DNA of 64,000 nt from Thalassobius sp047123305 (GCF_047123305.1 NZ_CP138918.1:372001-436000), one strand, 5' to 3'; shown: positions 42,546 to 50,317, counted from the stretch's first letter. The notes: a model not told the origin generated them from the letters alone. Program-made: numbers and translations.

Positions 42546-43388
42546 TTAACGGCCCTTCTTCTTGGCGTGACGCGAGCGGATGATAAGCTTCTGCGACGCC
42601 TTGTTGGTGTTGCGGGTACGCTTGCCCTTGGTCGGTTTACCCCAGGGGGTAACCGGGTGACGACCACCCGAGGTACGACCTTCACCACCACCGTGGGGGT
42701 GATCGATCGGGTTCATGACCACACCACGGACCGACGGACGGATGCCTTTGTGACGCATACGACCGGCTTTACCGAAGTTCTGGTTCGAGTTGTCGGGGTT
42801 GGAAACGGCGCCAACGGTGGCCAGGCATTCCTGACGAACCAGACGCAATTCACCCGAGCTCAGACGGATCTGAGCGTAACCGCCGTCACGGCCAACAAAC
42901 TGTGCGTAAGTACCGGCTGCACGGGCGATCTGGCCGCCTTTGCCCGGTTTCAGTTCGATGTTGTGAACGATGGTACCGATGGGCATACCCGAGAAGGGCA
43001 TGGTGTTACCGGGTTTGATGTCGGCTTTTGCCGAAGCGATAACCTGATCACCAACTGCCAGACGCTGCGGGGCCAGGATGTAGGCCTGCTCGCCGTCTTC
43101 GTACTTCACCAGTGCGATGAAGGCGGTACGGTTGGGGTCATATTCGATACGCTCAACGGTTGCTGCTACGTCGAATTTGTTACGCTTGAAGTCCACGATA
43201 CGGTAGAGGCGTTTTGCCCCGCCGCCTTTGCGACGCATCGTGATCCGCCCGGTGTTGTTCCGGCCGCCATTCTTCGTCAGACCCTGGGTGAGGGCTTTGA
43301 CGGGGCGTCCTTTCCACAGCTCCGAACGGTCGATCAGTACCAGCCCACGCTGGCCTGGCGTAGTCGGCTTATACGACTTAAGTGCCAT
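42546..43388 (-). CDS. rplB: 50S ribosomal protein L2
   Basis: 280 residues. The RNA-binding domain includes GGGAKRLYRIVDFKRNK, and the C-terminal peptidyl-transferase region HPHGGGEGRTSGGRHPVTPW carries the conserved His. The start MALKSYKPTT is used; the open frame further upstream is non-coding. The 230 bases upstream include one copy of a degenerate repeat. Confidence 0.98.
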   Translation of the reverse strand: MALKSYKPTTPGQRGLVLIDRSELWKGRPVKALTQGLTKNGGRNNTGRITMRRKGGGAKRLYRIVDFKRNKFDVAATVERIEYDPNRTAFIALVKYEDGEQAYILAPQRLAVGDQVIASAKADIKPGNTMPFSGMPIGTIVHNIELKPGKGGQIARAAGTYAQFVGRDGGYAQIRLSSGELRLVRQECLATVGAVSNPDNSNQNFGKAGRMRHKGIRPSVRGVVMNPIDHPHGGGEGRTSGGRHPVTPWGKPTKGKRTRNTNKASQKLIIRSRHAKKKGR

Positions 43389-43505
43389 GCTTCTGTCTTC
43401 CGTTTTGTGAGGCAGGCGATTGCCTACCCTTAGGTTATAGCCCCCCGTCCGTTTGTTCCCCGCTGGAAACGCCCTACTAGGGTGGCCGATCATAGGGCCC
43501 CGAAG

Positions 43506-43606
43506 GTCCCAAAGTTCCAAATATCATGGGCCCCGGAACGAATCCGAGGCCTCACGATGGGCGCGATGTAACAGGGATGGTGAAGGGAGTCTAGGGGGAT
43601 GCAAAC
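43506..43606 (-). repeat. Degenerate ~100 bp repeat, copy 1 (upstream of rplB)
   Basis: Shares with 44710-44806 the segments CCCCTAG, ACATCGCGCCCA/TCATCGCGCCCA, CGTGAGG, TTCGTTCCGGGGC, TGATATT and TGGGAC in the same order and spacing on the minus strand. Further toward rplB a GGGGGGCTAT segment is also shared. It lies just after the DUF4279-like gene. Confidence 0.75.
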
Positions 43607-43618
43607 AAATAGGATGCA

Positions 43619-43987
43619 TCAGTCTTCGTTGTCGTAACACGAGATGGAAAGATCGCCACCAAGTTCGGAAATTTGCGCTATCTCCGTGGCAGAGATCTCC
43701 AAGTTACATTGCCCATCAAAAAACCTTGCAACATCAAATTCAACAGCAGTCACGCCGACCGCACTTTCCAAAACTCTCTTTGCAAATCTATACAATGAGT
43801 CAATGCTATCACCCTTGATATGAAGGACGCCCGTGCTCAAGACGCGGCCAGACTTCGAAGTGCTACCAGGATCGAGAGACAACAAAGTTTCCAAGTTTGC
43901 ATCGACAACTACATCAAGTTCCGATGGGTAAAATGCTTCCCCTCGCAAAGACATCGCAAAACTAAATCCAACATCCTCTTCTACCAT
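43619..43987 (-). CDS. DUF4279-like protein, candidate immunity protein
   Basis: A 122-residue protein. Its start (FSFAMSLRGEAFYPSELDVV) and end (CNLEISATEIAQISELGGDL, then SISCYDNED) follow the DUF4279 pattern, in which a beta strand with RGD/E..P.E is followed at the C-terminus by a helix with E.a.la.LG..l.i..Y. DUF4279 genes are often immunity or orphan genes in polymorphic toxin loci. It starts five bases after an open-frame remnant (43993-44229). The DNA here is visibly richer in A/T than the ribosomal genes. Confidence 0.65.
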   Translation of the reverse strand: MVEEDVGFSFAMSLRGEAFYPSELDVVVDANLETLLSLDPGSTSKSGRVLSTGVLHIKGDSIDSLYRFAKRVLESAVGVTAVEFDVARFFDGQCNLEISATEIAQISELGGDLSISCYDNED

Positions 43988-43992
43988 TGAGC

Positions 43993-44229
43993 TTAATCCA
44001 GTCGGTAAAGGTCGAGTTGAACGCCCCTATCAATGGTGCGTCCAGTTTGCGGGTTCTTTAACACGATTACTCCAATTTGGCTGACACCCGTTTCTGGCTT
44101 TGTAGTGTCAATCTTCCGCTTTTCGGCAGTAAAATCGTTCTTTGTTCCAGGTCTGGGGGGAGTCTCGAGACACGCCCTTTTTTCCACTACTGCACCGAAC
44201 TTGCAGCAAGTAGCGCCTTCAGACGGCAA
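43993..44229 (-). pseudogene. Open-frame remnant, possible toxin C-terminus
   Basis: A 78-codon frame with no internal Met and only a TTG start just after an in-frame stop. It ends in protein-like sequence (VSQIGVIVLKNPQTGRTIDR, then GVQLDLYRLD) right before the DUF4279-like gene. A 3'-terminal toxin fragment directly followed by its immunity gene would look like this. The family is not recognised; the toxin identity is a guess. Confidence 0.35.
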
Positions 44230-44326
44230 ATCCTGAATTTAATGGGTACGCAAAACTTGAAGGCATCGCGTGGACGATCCGTCAGCCGCCTAGATTCCTT
44301 CGAGGATTTCACGGACACGGTCCTGC

Positions 44327-44533
44327 CTATTTTGCTGAGGAAACAATCTCCAAATCTGAAACCATCAAATCCAGCAAGCAGATAGTAGAACCATCAGCAT
44401 TCATAAACTCAACAAAAACATCACCACCTTCTACGGGCACATCAACCACAACACCAATTGAGCCAAAATCAATTGAAGCATGCTTTGAAACGGTTCTAAC
44501 AGTATCGTAGAGCTCTATGGTGCGCTCTTCCAT
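44327..44533 (-). CDS. DUF4926-like protein, candidate immunity protein
   Basis: A 68-residue protein fitting DUF4926: LYDTVRTV near the start, FGSIGVVVDV (G..GtVV), VFVEFMNADGS (VEF...G) and LLDLMVSDLEIV at the end. DUF4926 proteins are small SH3-like proteins found next to toxin-like genes. GGGAAAAATGAG precedes the ATG. An open-frame remnant ends 27 bases upstream. Confidence 0.7.
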   Translation of the reverse strand: MEERTIELYDTVRTVSKHASIDFGSIGVVVDVPVEGGDVFVEFMNADGSTICLLDLMVSDLEIVSSAK

Positions 44534-44560
44534 CTCATTTTTCCCGGATTGTTTATGTAA

Positions 44561-44698
44561 TCAGGCGGCCAACACTTGTCCCAGCATCATTCTGAAAAAT
44601 GAAAGGAACGTCCATAGCCCCCCGTTTGCGCCAGTTTTGTGAATGACTTGGTTATAGCACACGCCATCTGGCCCTTGTTGAGCCGCATAATTCTCCAC
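44561..44698 (-). pseudogene. Open-frame remnant before the DUF4926 gene
   Basis: A 45-codon frame from GTG, beginning VENYAAQQGPDGVCYNQV and ending MMLGQVLAA. It has no ribosome binding site or ATG, and an in-frame stop lies shortly upstream. It may be the last exon-like piece of a toxin, or only chance. Low confidence. Confidence 0.25.
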
Positions 44699-44709
44699 CT
44701 CTGACCCAA

Positions 44710-44806
44710 GTGTCCCATTGTTTCAATATCACAAGCCCCGGAACGAAGCCGAGCCTCACGTTGGGCGCGATGAAACAGGGTGAGGGGGGAGCCTAGGGGG
44801 GAGCCA
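44710..44806 (-). repeat. Degenerate ~100 bp repeat, copy 2
   Basis: Second copy of the repeat at 43506-43606, estimated by eye at roughly 75-80 percent identical, with small insertions. It lies directly after the unknown gene at 44826, as copy 1 lies directly after the DUF4279-like gene. This suggests module duplication or recombination. Confidence 0.75.
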
Positions 44807-44825
44807 AGTTCGAACCCGTTTTTCG

Positions 44826-45194
44826 CTAAGACTGTTCCACATCAGGCCAAGCTCGAGCCAAATCGAGCGCTATGGCTAACTTAATTCGTGAAGTTCGAGA
44901 CAGGCCAAGAATATAGTTCTTCAGCTCTGTACATTCAAAATCCAGCTCAGCTAAATGACTTATGCTATGTGGAACTTCTACTTTCAGAACAACTTCATCA
45001 TCGATGAGTATGTCATAAAAATCCTCGCCTTGCTCCGGCACCCAATGCAACAGATTAACGGCCTTCACTTTTGGAAATTTCGCTTGGATCATTGAGAAAA
45101 GCACCCTCCCGCGCCTGTCCTCTAAGAAAAACCGCTGACCCGCTAGCAACTCGCGTCGGTAGCCCTCTTCCGTTCTACTTCCAATTAATTTCAT
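44826..45194 (-). CDS. Unknown small protein of the immunity-type island
   Basis: A 122-residue acidic/hydrophobic protein: KLIGSRTEEGYRRELLAGQ, FFLEDRRGRVLFSMI, a strand pair around DFYDILIDDEVVLKVEVP, and a final helix KLAIALDLARAWPDVEQ. No known family is recognised. Its size, position after an open-frame remnant and A/T-rich DNA match its DUF4926 and DUF4279 neighbours. A TTG start at 45233 would add 13 residues; the ATG at 45194 is preferred. Confidence 0.55.
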   Translation of the reverse strand: MKLIGSRTEEGYRRELLAGQRFFLEDRRGRVLFSMIQAKFPKVKAVNLLHWVPEQGEDFYDILIDDEVVLKVEVPHSISHLAELDFECTELKNYILGLSRTSRIKLAIALDLARAWPDVEQS

Positions 45195-45222
45195 GGCTAT
45201 CCAACTACATAGTTTGTCCCGG

Positions 45223-45381
45223 TCATGCTGCAATTAAACTTCCAGACCACTGAACATCTCTCATCGCGGGTTCGTGAAAGACCACCGCACCGTAACGGCC
45301 AACAAGAGGCGCGCCAATCAGCTCTTCCTGAGCCACACAATCCACAACATCTGGCTCAGAGGTTCCAAGGCTGGCGCGCAT
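45223..45381 (-). pseudogene. Open-frame remnant before the 44826 gene
   Basis: A 52-codon frame starting MRASLGTSEPDVVDCVAQEE and ending VFHEPAMRDVQWSGSLIAA, 28 bases before the next gene. It has a Met but no convincing ribosome binding site. It could be a complete small protein or a toxin C-terminal remnant. Confidence 0.3.
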
Positions 45382-45447
45382 GAAACATGTTGATCGCAAC
45401 CTACTTCCCTCAACAGGGCACAATCAAGAGCGGCCAGCACAAACACC

Positions 45448-45472
45448 AACGCCGCCCCAAGGGGACGGCGTT
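45448..45472 (-). terminator. Terminator after the small lipoprotein
   Basis: AACGCCG and CGGCGTT with inner CCCC/GGGG arms (one bulged base) form a hairpin on the minus strand followed by GGTGTTTGTG. It separates the lipoprotein from the immunity-type island. Confidence 0.65.
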
Positions 45473-45499
45473 TGCGTGCTTGACTGATCGTTTGCGGGA

Positions 45500-45631
45500 T
45501 CAGATGTCGTAGACTGGATGTTTCATCTGCGGTACGTCACGGACGGCCAGTTCGCCGCCACCGCCGCAGCCTGACAGGACAAGGGCACCGGTGATCAACA
45601 TGGCTGCTACACCCAACTTGCGGAACTTCAT
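45500..45631 (-). CDS. 43-residue lipoprotein
   Basis: A complete tiny lipoprotein precursor: basic start MKFRKLGVAAML, hydrophobic stretch, lipobox LSGC with Cys22, then GGGGELAVRDVPQMKHPVYDI. Only about 22 residues remain after processing. AGGAGTTAGAGTG before the ATG is a good ribosome binding site. The function is unknown; it may be an entericidin-like or envelope-stress small lipoprotein. Confidence 0.75.
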   Translation of the reverse strand: MKFRKLGVAAMLITGALVLSGCGGGGELAVRDVPQMKHPVYDI

Positions 45632-45730
45632 CACTCTAACTCCTCTACTCGTTACCTCTTGTACAACGGCAGGGTTGAAGAAAGGGTTATAGAAAAGCCA
45701 TCAGTTTGAGGCGATTTAGCAGGGCCTGCC

Positions 45731-46521
45731 CTAGATCTCCCGCGCTTTCTGGGCTGCGGCCGTTAATCCAGCTGAAATCAGCTCCGCCAGAGGGGAAGCG
45801 CGCATCGCTTCCAGCCCAGCCGCCGTGGTGCCTGCATAGTCGACCATTCCCTGCACATGTTCCGCCGCAGAGGCACCTTCGGCCAGCATCTGACCACTGG
45901 CAAGGAACAGCTGCCGGATGGCCCTATCGGCGATCTCGGGCGGGATGCCCTGTGCGGTGGCGTGGTTGATCATCGCCTCGGCAAAGAAGGCAACAAACCC
46001 CGGAACCGGGCCGGTCATGGCGGTGAAGTGATCCAGCAGCGGCTCTTCCGCGATCTCATCTGTTGCACCGCAGGCCTCAAACAGCTGTGTGACCAGCTGG
46101 CGATCGGCGCGATCCACAGCCGTGCGGGCCACCCAGGGCGAATAGGCCAGCGCCTGCGCCGCCGCCGGGCTGGACATCGCCCCCGCACCACCCGGCTGGC
46201 CCCTGTCCGCATCTGCAAGGTCGCCAGATCCACCCCCGCCATGACCGAAATCACCAGCTTGCCCGACAGATCCAGCTCCATATCGGCGAAGACCGCTGGA
46301 GGCAGACACAGCAGCACCGTGTCACACCCCGCTGCCAGTTCCGCATTGGAGGTGGTCACCGCCACACCTTCCGCCCAATCCGGCGCCACACCACTGCGGT
46401 TGGAAATCGTGAACTGCCGGCCCCCCTGTAAGCTTTTCTGCCCCAGCACAGCCCGCAGCAGCGCCGCCCCCAGCATGCCAGACCCGCCAATGATACCAAG
46501 GCTTCGTTGTTCCAACGCCAT
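45731..46521 (-). pseudogene. Pyrroline-5-carboxylate reductase-like gene, frameshifted
   Basis: A proC-family gene in two frames. The N-terminal part (46521 to about 46180) has LGIIGGSGMLGAALLRAVL and ISNRSG. The C-terminal part (about 46180 to 45731) has GPVPGFVAFFAEAM, LASGQMLAEG and VDYAGTTAAGLEAM. They meet at a run of five G (46184-46180 on the minus strand): the expected V-R-A-M is read only if two G are removed or one is added. Either the gene is inactive, or it is phase-variable, or the run was misread. The N-terminal Rossmann motif is GGSGMLG rather than the common GxGNMG. GAGGATTTGGCA precedes the ATG. Confidence 0.8.
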
Positions 46522-46584
46522 TGCCAAATCCTCTTGTTCAGGCCGCCTGTCTGACGCAGCCCCCGCCGTGCTGTCAACGCAAAC

Positions 46585-46614
46585 GAAAAAGGCCCCCGCT
46601 TGCGCGAGGGCCTT
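46585..46614 (-). terminator. Terminator after rplW
   Basis: AAGGCCC and GGGCCTT with inner CGC/GCG arms form a hairpin (46589-46614), with TTTTT on the minus strand. It ends the rpsJ-rplW block before the accessory island. Confidence 0.85.
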
Positions 46615-46638
46615 CTTTAGCTTTCAAAACCGTTCGAC

Positions 46639-46932
46639 TTAGAGACCGGAGGTCACGTCGATGGTGTTGCCCTCTTCCAGGGTAACGTAAGCCTTCTTAA
46701 CGTCTTTACGCTTGCCCAGCTGGCCGCGGAAACGTTTGGCTTTACCTTTGGTGACGGTGGTGTTGACGGCTTTGACCTTCACACCAAAGACAGCTTCAAC
46801 AGCTTCTTTGATCTGGGGTTTGTTGCTGTCGATTGCCACTTCAAACACAACCGCACCGTTTTCCGACGCCATGGTCGCTTTTTCGGTGATGATCGGTTTG
46901 CGGATCACATCATAGAGTGCAGCTTTGGTCAT
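46639..46932 (-). CDS. rplW: 50S ribosomal protein L23
   Basis: 97 residues: YDVIRKPIITEKATMASENG and KVKAVNTTVTKGKAKRFRGQ. It is the docking site for trigger factor and SRP at the tunnel exit. It overlaps rplD by four bases and is the last gene of its block. Confidence 0.97.
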   Translation of the reverse strand: MTKAALYDVIRKPIITEKATMASENGAVVFEVAIDSNKPQIKEAVEAVFGVKVKAVNTTVTKGKAKRFRGQLGKRKDVKKAYVTLEEGNTIDVTSGL

Positions 46933-47546
46933 TTCAGGCGAGCCTCCAGAGCTTCGACACCTGCTTTGGTGATCACCAGGGTGTCACGCTTCAGGATGTC
47001 ATAAACGTTGGCACCCATCGTCGGCAGGATATCCAGACCTTCGATGTTGCGCGCGGCCTGAGCAAAACCTTCATTCACGGATGCACCGTCAATGATCAGT
47101 GCGCGTTTCCAACCCAGGTTTTTCACCTGTTTGGCCAGCGCGGCGGTTTTGCCTTCGGTCTCAGCGTTCTCGATCACAACCAGCTCACCTGCAGCGGCTT
47201 TCGCCGACAGTGCGTGCTTCAGACCAAGTTTACGGAACTTCTTGGTCAGGTCGTGGCCGTGGCTACGCGGGGTCGGGCCTTTGTAGATACCACCTTTACG
47301 GAAGATCGGCGCGTTGCGATCGCCGTGACGTGCACCACCGGTGCCCTTCTGGCGATAGATCTTCTTGGTCGAGTAGGAGGTTTCCGAGCGGGTCTTCACC
47401 TTGTGGGTGCCGGCCTGCGCGTTGTTGCGCTGCCAACGAACCACACGGTGCAGGATGTCCGCACGTGCTTCCAGACCGAACAGGTCTTCGGACAGTTCTA
47501 CCGAACCGGCCTTGCCACCGTCGAGATTGATCACATCAAGTTTCAT
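46929..47546 (-). CDS. rplD: 50S ribosomal protein L4
   Basis: 205 residues with the extended tunnel loop (RSETSYSTKKIYRQKGTGGA, RHGDRNAPIFRKGG). In E. coli L4 represses its own operon through the S10 leader; a hairpin in the leader here (48674-48691) might serve this. It overlaps rplC and rplW by four bases each. Confidence 0.97.
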   Translation of the reverse strand: MKLDVINLDGGKAGSVELSEDLFGLEARADILHRVVRWQRNNAQAGTHKVKTRSETSYSTKKIYRQKGTGGARHGDRNAPIFRKGGIYKGPTPRSHGHDLTKKFRKLGLKHALSAKAAAGELVVIENAETEGKTAALAKQVKNLGWKRALIIDGASVNEGFAQAARNIEGLDILPTMGANVYDILKRDTLVITKAGVEALEARLK

Positions 47547-48268
47547 GCTTCACCCCCTTCGGCAGGTGCTTCTTCTGCCGGAGCTTCTGCAGCTGCGGTT
47601 TTCAGAGCTGCCGGGAACGGTACGTTTTCAGGCAGAGCCTTTTTCACGGCGTCCTTAACGGTGACCCAGCCACCTTTGGAACCGGGAACGGCACCTTTCA
47701 CCATGATCAGACCACGGTCGGCGTCAGTTTTGACAACTTCCAGGTTCTGAGTGGTGACACGGACGGCACCCATGTGGCCGGCCATTTTCTTGCCTTTGAA
47801 AACCTTACCGGGATCCTGACACTGACCAGTCGAACCGTGCGAACGGTGCGAGATCGAAACACCGTGTGTCGCGCGCAGACCACCGAAGTTGTGACGCTTC
47901 ATAGCACCGGCAAAACCTTTACCGATCGAAGTGCCCGCAACGTCGACTTTCTGACCTTCAACGTAGTGCTCAGCCGAGATTTCGGCGCCCACTTCGATCA
48001 GGTTGTCAGCGGAAACGCGGAATTCTGCCAGCTTACGCTTCGGCGCAACATTGGCCTTGGCGAAGTGACCACGCATGGCGGCCGAGGTGCGTTTGGCTTT
48101 TGCCGAACCGGCGCCCAGCTGAACGGCGGTGTAACCGTCACGTTCATCGGTGCGCTGGTCAACGACCTGCAGGTTTTCCAGCTGAAGAACGGTTACAGGG
48201 ATCTGCTTGCCGTCTTCCATGAACAGGCGGGTCATGCCCACCTTTTTAGCGATAATACCAGAGCGCAT
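47543..48268 (-). CDS. rplC: 50S ribosomal protein L3
   Basis: 241 residues. MRSGIIAKKVGMTRLFMEDG at the start and HGSTGQCQDPGKVFKGKKMA with the methylated-Gln region; an Ala/Glu/Pro-rich tail of about 30 residues. Of two ATGs six bases apart, the inner one is chosen because GGAGG lies eight bases before it and only two before the outer. Confidence 0.97.
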   Translation of the reverse strand: MRSGIIAKKVGMTRLFMEDGKQIPVTVLQLENLQVVDQRTDERDGYTAVQLGAGSAKAKRTSAAMRGHFAKANVAPKRKLAEFRVSADNLIEVGAEISAEHYVEGQKVDVAGTSIGKGFAGAMKRHNFGGLRATHGVSISHRSHGSTGQCQDPGKVFKGKKMAGHMGAVRVTTQNLEVVKTDADRGLIMVKGAVPGSKGGWVTVKDAVKKALPENVPFPAALKTAAAEAPAEEAPAEGGEA

Positions 48269-48283
48269 AGTCATACCCTCCGA

Positions 48284-48598
48284 TTACGCTTGCAGCTTGA
48301 TCTCGACGTCCACACCAGCGGCGAGGTCGAGCTTCATCAGCGCGTCAACGGTCTGGGGGGTCGGATCAACGATGTCGAGCATACGCTTGTGCGTACGGAT
48401 CTCGAACTGGTCGCGGGATTTCTTGTCGATGTGAGGGCCACGCAGAACGGTGAACTTCTCAATCTTGTTCGGAAGCGGGATCGGGCCACGAACCTGAGCG
48501 CCGGTGCGCTTGGCAGTGTTTACGATTTCCTGAGTGCTGGCATCCAGCACACGGTAATCAAATGCCTTCAGCCGAATGCGAATGTTTTGACTTTGCAT
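48284..48598 (-). CDS. rpsJ: 30S ribosomal protein S10 (NusE)
   Basis: 104 residues: NIRIRLKAFDYRVLDASTQE, GPIPLPNKIEKFTVLRGPH and RTHKRMLDIVDPTPQTVDAL. It is a 30S head protein and also the NusE antitermination factor. It opens the S10 block with a 490-base upstream region. Confidence 0.98.
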   Translation of the reverse strand: MQSQNIRIRLKAFDYRVLDASTQEIVNTAKRTGAQVRGPIPLPNKIEKFTVLRGPHIDKKSRDQFEIRTHKRMLDIVDPTPQTVDALMKLDLAAGVDVEIKLQA

Positions 48599-48673
48599 TT
48601 CGTCAGCCTTTTTCTAGGCGTTGGAGTTGAGAGGAGGGTCAGCGACCATCGCCGATCCTCGTCGAACCCAAAA

Positions 48674-48691
48674 GGCGGGAATCACCCCGCC
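48674..48691 (-). promoter_or_regulatory. Hairpin in the rpsJ leader (possible attenuator)
   Basis: GGCGGG and CCCGCC (6 bp, loop of 6) followed on the minus strand by TTTT, about 75 bases before rpsJ and about 25-30 bases after the predicted transcript start. It looks like a weak intrinsic terminator and could be the L4-type control site of the S10 operon; the link is inferred. Confidence 0.45.
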
Positions 48692-48716
48692 CCTATCTGC
48701 ATACACAGACCCGCGC

Positions 48717-48745
48717 GTCCTACAGCGGGAAAGCCTGTCTGGCAA
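48717..48745 (-). promoter_or_regulatory. Predicted promoter of the rpsJ-rplW block
   Basis: TTGCCA (48745-48740), a 17-base spacer and TAGGAC (48722-48717) on the minus strand. It would give a leader of about 110 bases. Confidence 0.55.
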
Positions 48746-49039
48746 GGGGTTTTGCGAGGTTTCGCGGGAAATGTGAGGCGGCGCATTCCGTAGCCGCCGC
48801 CCGAACGCCACGCGCACGGCTCGCGCCCAATCGTCCGCAAGCGCATGGGATCGACGGCAGACATTAAACTCTGATCTCAATGCGGCGTATTCCACGTGCC
48901 AAATCAGAGATTTGGCGGCGCCCGAACCGCTCCCGTTTTGTCGGAGACAGACCACCGGTTTGATGGGGCGGGCGCTTAGCTTCGCCCCTGCGGTTCATGT
49001 GCGATGCGTTATAGAAAAGTCGGCCAACCTCCGCATGCA

Positions 49040-49066
49040 AAAAGGGCGCCCTGGGGGCGCCCTTTT
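49040..49066. terminator. Terminator of the str block after tuf
   Basis: AAAAGGGCGCCC and GGGCGCCCTTTT form a 12-bp stem with a 3-base loop; T-rich on both strands. It separates tuf from rpsJ. Confidence 0.9.
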
Positions 49067-49087
49067 CGTAGCTATCGCTAACCTGAA

Positions 49088-50263
49088 TTAGGCCAGGATT
49101 TTCGACACAACACCGGAACCTACGGTGCGGCCACCTTCACGGATGGCGAAGCGCAGGCCTTCTTCCATCGCGATCGGGGCGATCAGCTCGGCCGACAGTT
49201 TCAGGTTGTCGCCAGGCATCACCATCTCGGTGCCCTCGGGCAGGATGCAGGTGCCGGTCACGTCGGTGGTCCGGAAGTAGAACTGCGGACGGTAGTTCGC
49301 GAAGAACGGGGTGTGACGGCCGCCTTCTTCCTTGGTCAGGATGTAGACCTCAGCTTCGAACTTGGTGTGCGGGTTCACCGAACCCGGGGCACACAGAACC
49401 TGGCCACGTTCAACCGATTCACGATCCACACCACGCAGCAGCGCGCCGATGTTGTCGCCGGCTTCACCGCGGTCCAGCAGCTTGCGGAACATTTCAACAC
49501 CGGTACAGGTGGTTTTCGAGGTGTCTTTGATGCCAACGATTTCGATCTCGTCACCAACATTGATCACGCCACGCTCAACACGGCCGGTCACAACGGTACC
49601 ACGACCCGAGATCGAGAACACGTCCTCGATCGGCATCAGGAAGGGCATGTCAACGGCACGCTCAGGCTGCGGAATGTACTCATCAACAGCTGCCATCAGC
49701 TCTTTGATTTTCTCTTCGCCGATTTCAGGCTTGGAGCCTTCCATCGCCGCCAGAGCGGAACCTGCGATGATCGGAATATCGTCACCCGGGTAGTCATACT
49801 CGGACAGCAGCTCGCGGACTTCCATTTCCACCAGCTCCAGCAGCTCTTCGTCGTCAACCTGGTCAACTTTGTTCAGGAAAACAACCATCTTCGGGATGCC
49901 AACCTGGCGGCCCAGCAGGATGTGCTCACGGGTCTGCGGCATCGGGCCGTCAGCTGCGTTCACAACCAGGATCGCGCCGTCCATCTGGGCCGCACCGGTG
50001 ATCATGTTTTTCACGTAGTCGGCGTGGCCGGGGCAGTCAACGTGGGCGTAGTGACGCGACTCGGTCTCATACTCAACGTGTGCGGTCGAGATGGTGATGC
50101 CGCGGGCTTTCTCTTCCGGCGCGCCGTCGATCTGGTCGTATGCCTGGAAGTCACCGAAGTATTTGGTGATTGCTGCGGTCAGCGTGGTTTTGCCGTGGTC
50201 AACGTGGCCGATGGTGCCGATGTTAACGTGCGGTTTGGAACGCTCAAACTTTTCCTTTGCCAT
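49088..50263 (-). CDS. tuf: Elongation factor Tu
   Basis: 391 residues. It brings aminoacyl-tRNA to the ribosome. G1 GHVDHGKT, G2 RGITISTAHVEYE, G3 DCPGHADYVKNM, G4 NKVDQVDDEEL, G5 SALAAMEG. It is the last gene of the str block; roseobacters often have a second identical tuf elsewhere, not in this window. A hairpin separates it from fusA. Confidence 0.98.
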   Translation of the reverse strand: MAKEKFERSKPHVNIGTIGHVDHGKTTLTAAITKYFGDFQAYDQIDGAPEEKARGITISTAHVEYETESRHYAHVDCPGHADYVKNMITGAAQMDGAILVVNAADGPMPQTREHILLGRQVGIPKMVVFLNKVDQVDDEELLELVEMEVRELLSEYDYPGDDIPIIAGSALAAMEGSKPEIGEEKIKELMAAVDEYIPQPERAVDMPFLMPIEDVFSISGRGTVVTGRVERGVINVGDEIEIVGIKDTSKTTCTGVEMFRKLLDRGEAGDNIGALLRGVDRESVERGQVLCAPGSVNPHTKFEAEVYILTKEEGGRHTPFFANYRPQFYFRTTDVTGTCILPEGTEMVMPGDNLKLSAELIAPIAMEEGLRFAIREGGRTVGSGVVSKILA

Positions 50264-50286
50264 GATGGCCTCCTTTATCTTGAAAG

Positions 50287-50309
50287 GGGGACCGGATCAT
50301 CCGGTCCCC
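50287..50309 (-). promoter_or_regulatory. Hairpin between fusA and tuf
   Basis: GGGGACCGGA and TCCGGTCCCC pair perfectly over 10 bp with a 3-base loop, followed by CTTTC. It probably acts as a processing or attenuation site allowing tuf to be expressed differently from fusA. Confidence 0.6.
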
Positions 50310-50317
50310 TAAATCGC

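Larger units (their letters stand above)
48599..49087. other. Gene-free region between tuf and rpsJ
   Basis: 489 bases without a supported gene. It contains the tuf terminator (49040-49066), a promoter candidate for rpsJ (48717-48745) and a hairpin with a short T-run in the rpsJ leader (48674-48691). No tRNA was found. Confidence 0.6.

Noticed and set aside
41886..43433. A 515-codon plus-strand frame opposite rplV, rpsS and rplB
   Set aside because: Antisense shadow of three conserved ribosomal protein genes.
43436..49013. Repeated CTATAAC motif on the minus strand (43434, 44651, 45686, 49008)
   Set aside because: Considered as -10 elements of a common promoter class, but no acceptable -35 lies 16-18 bases upstream of any of them.
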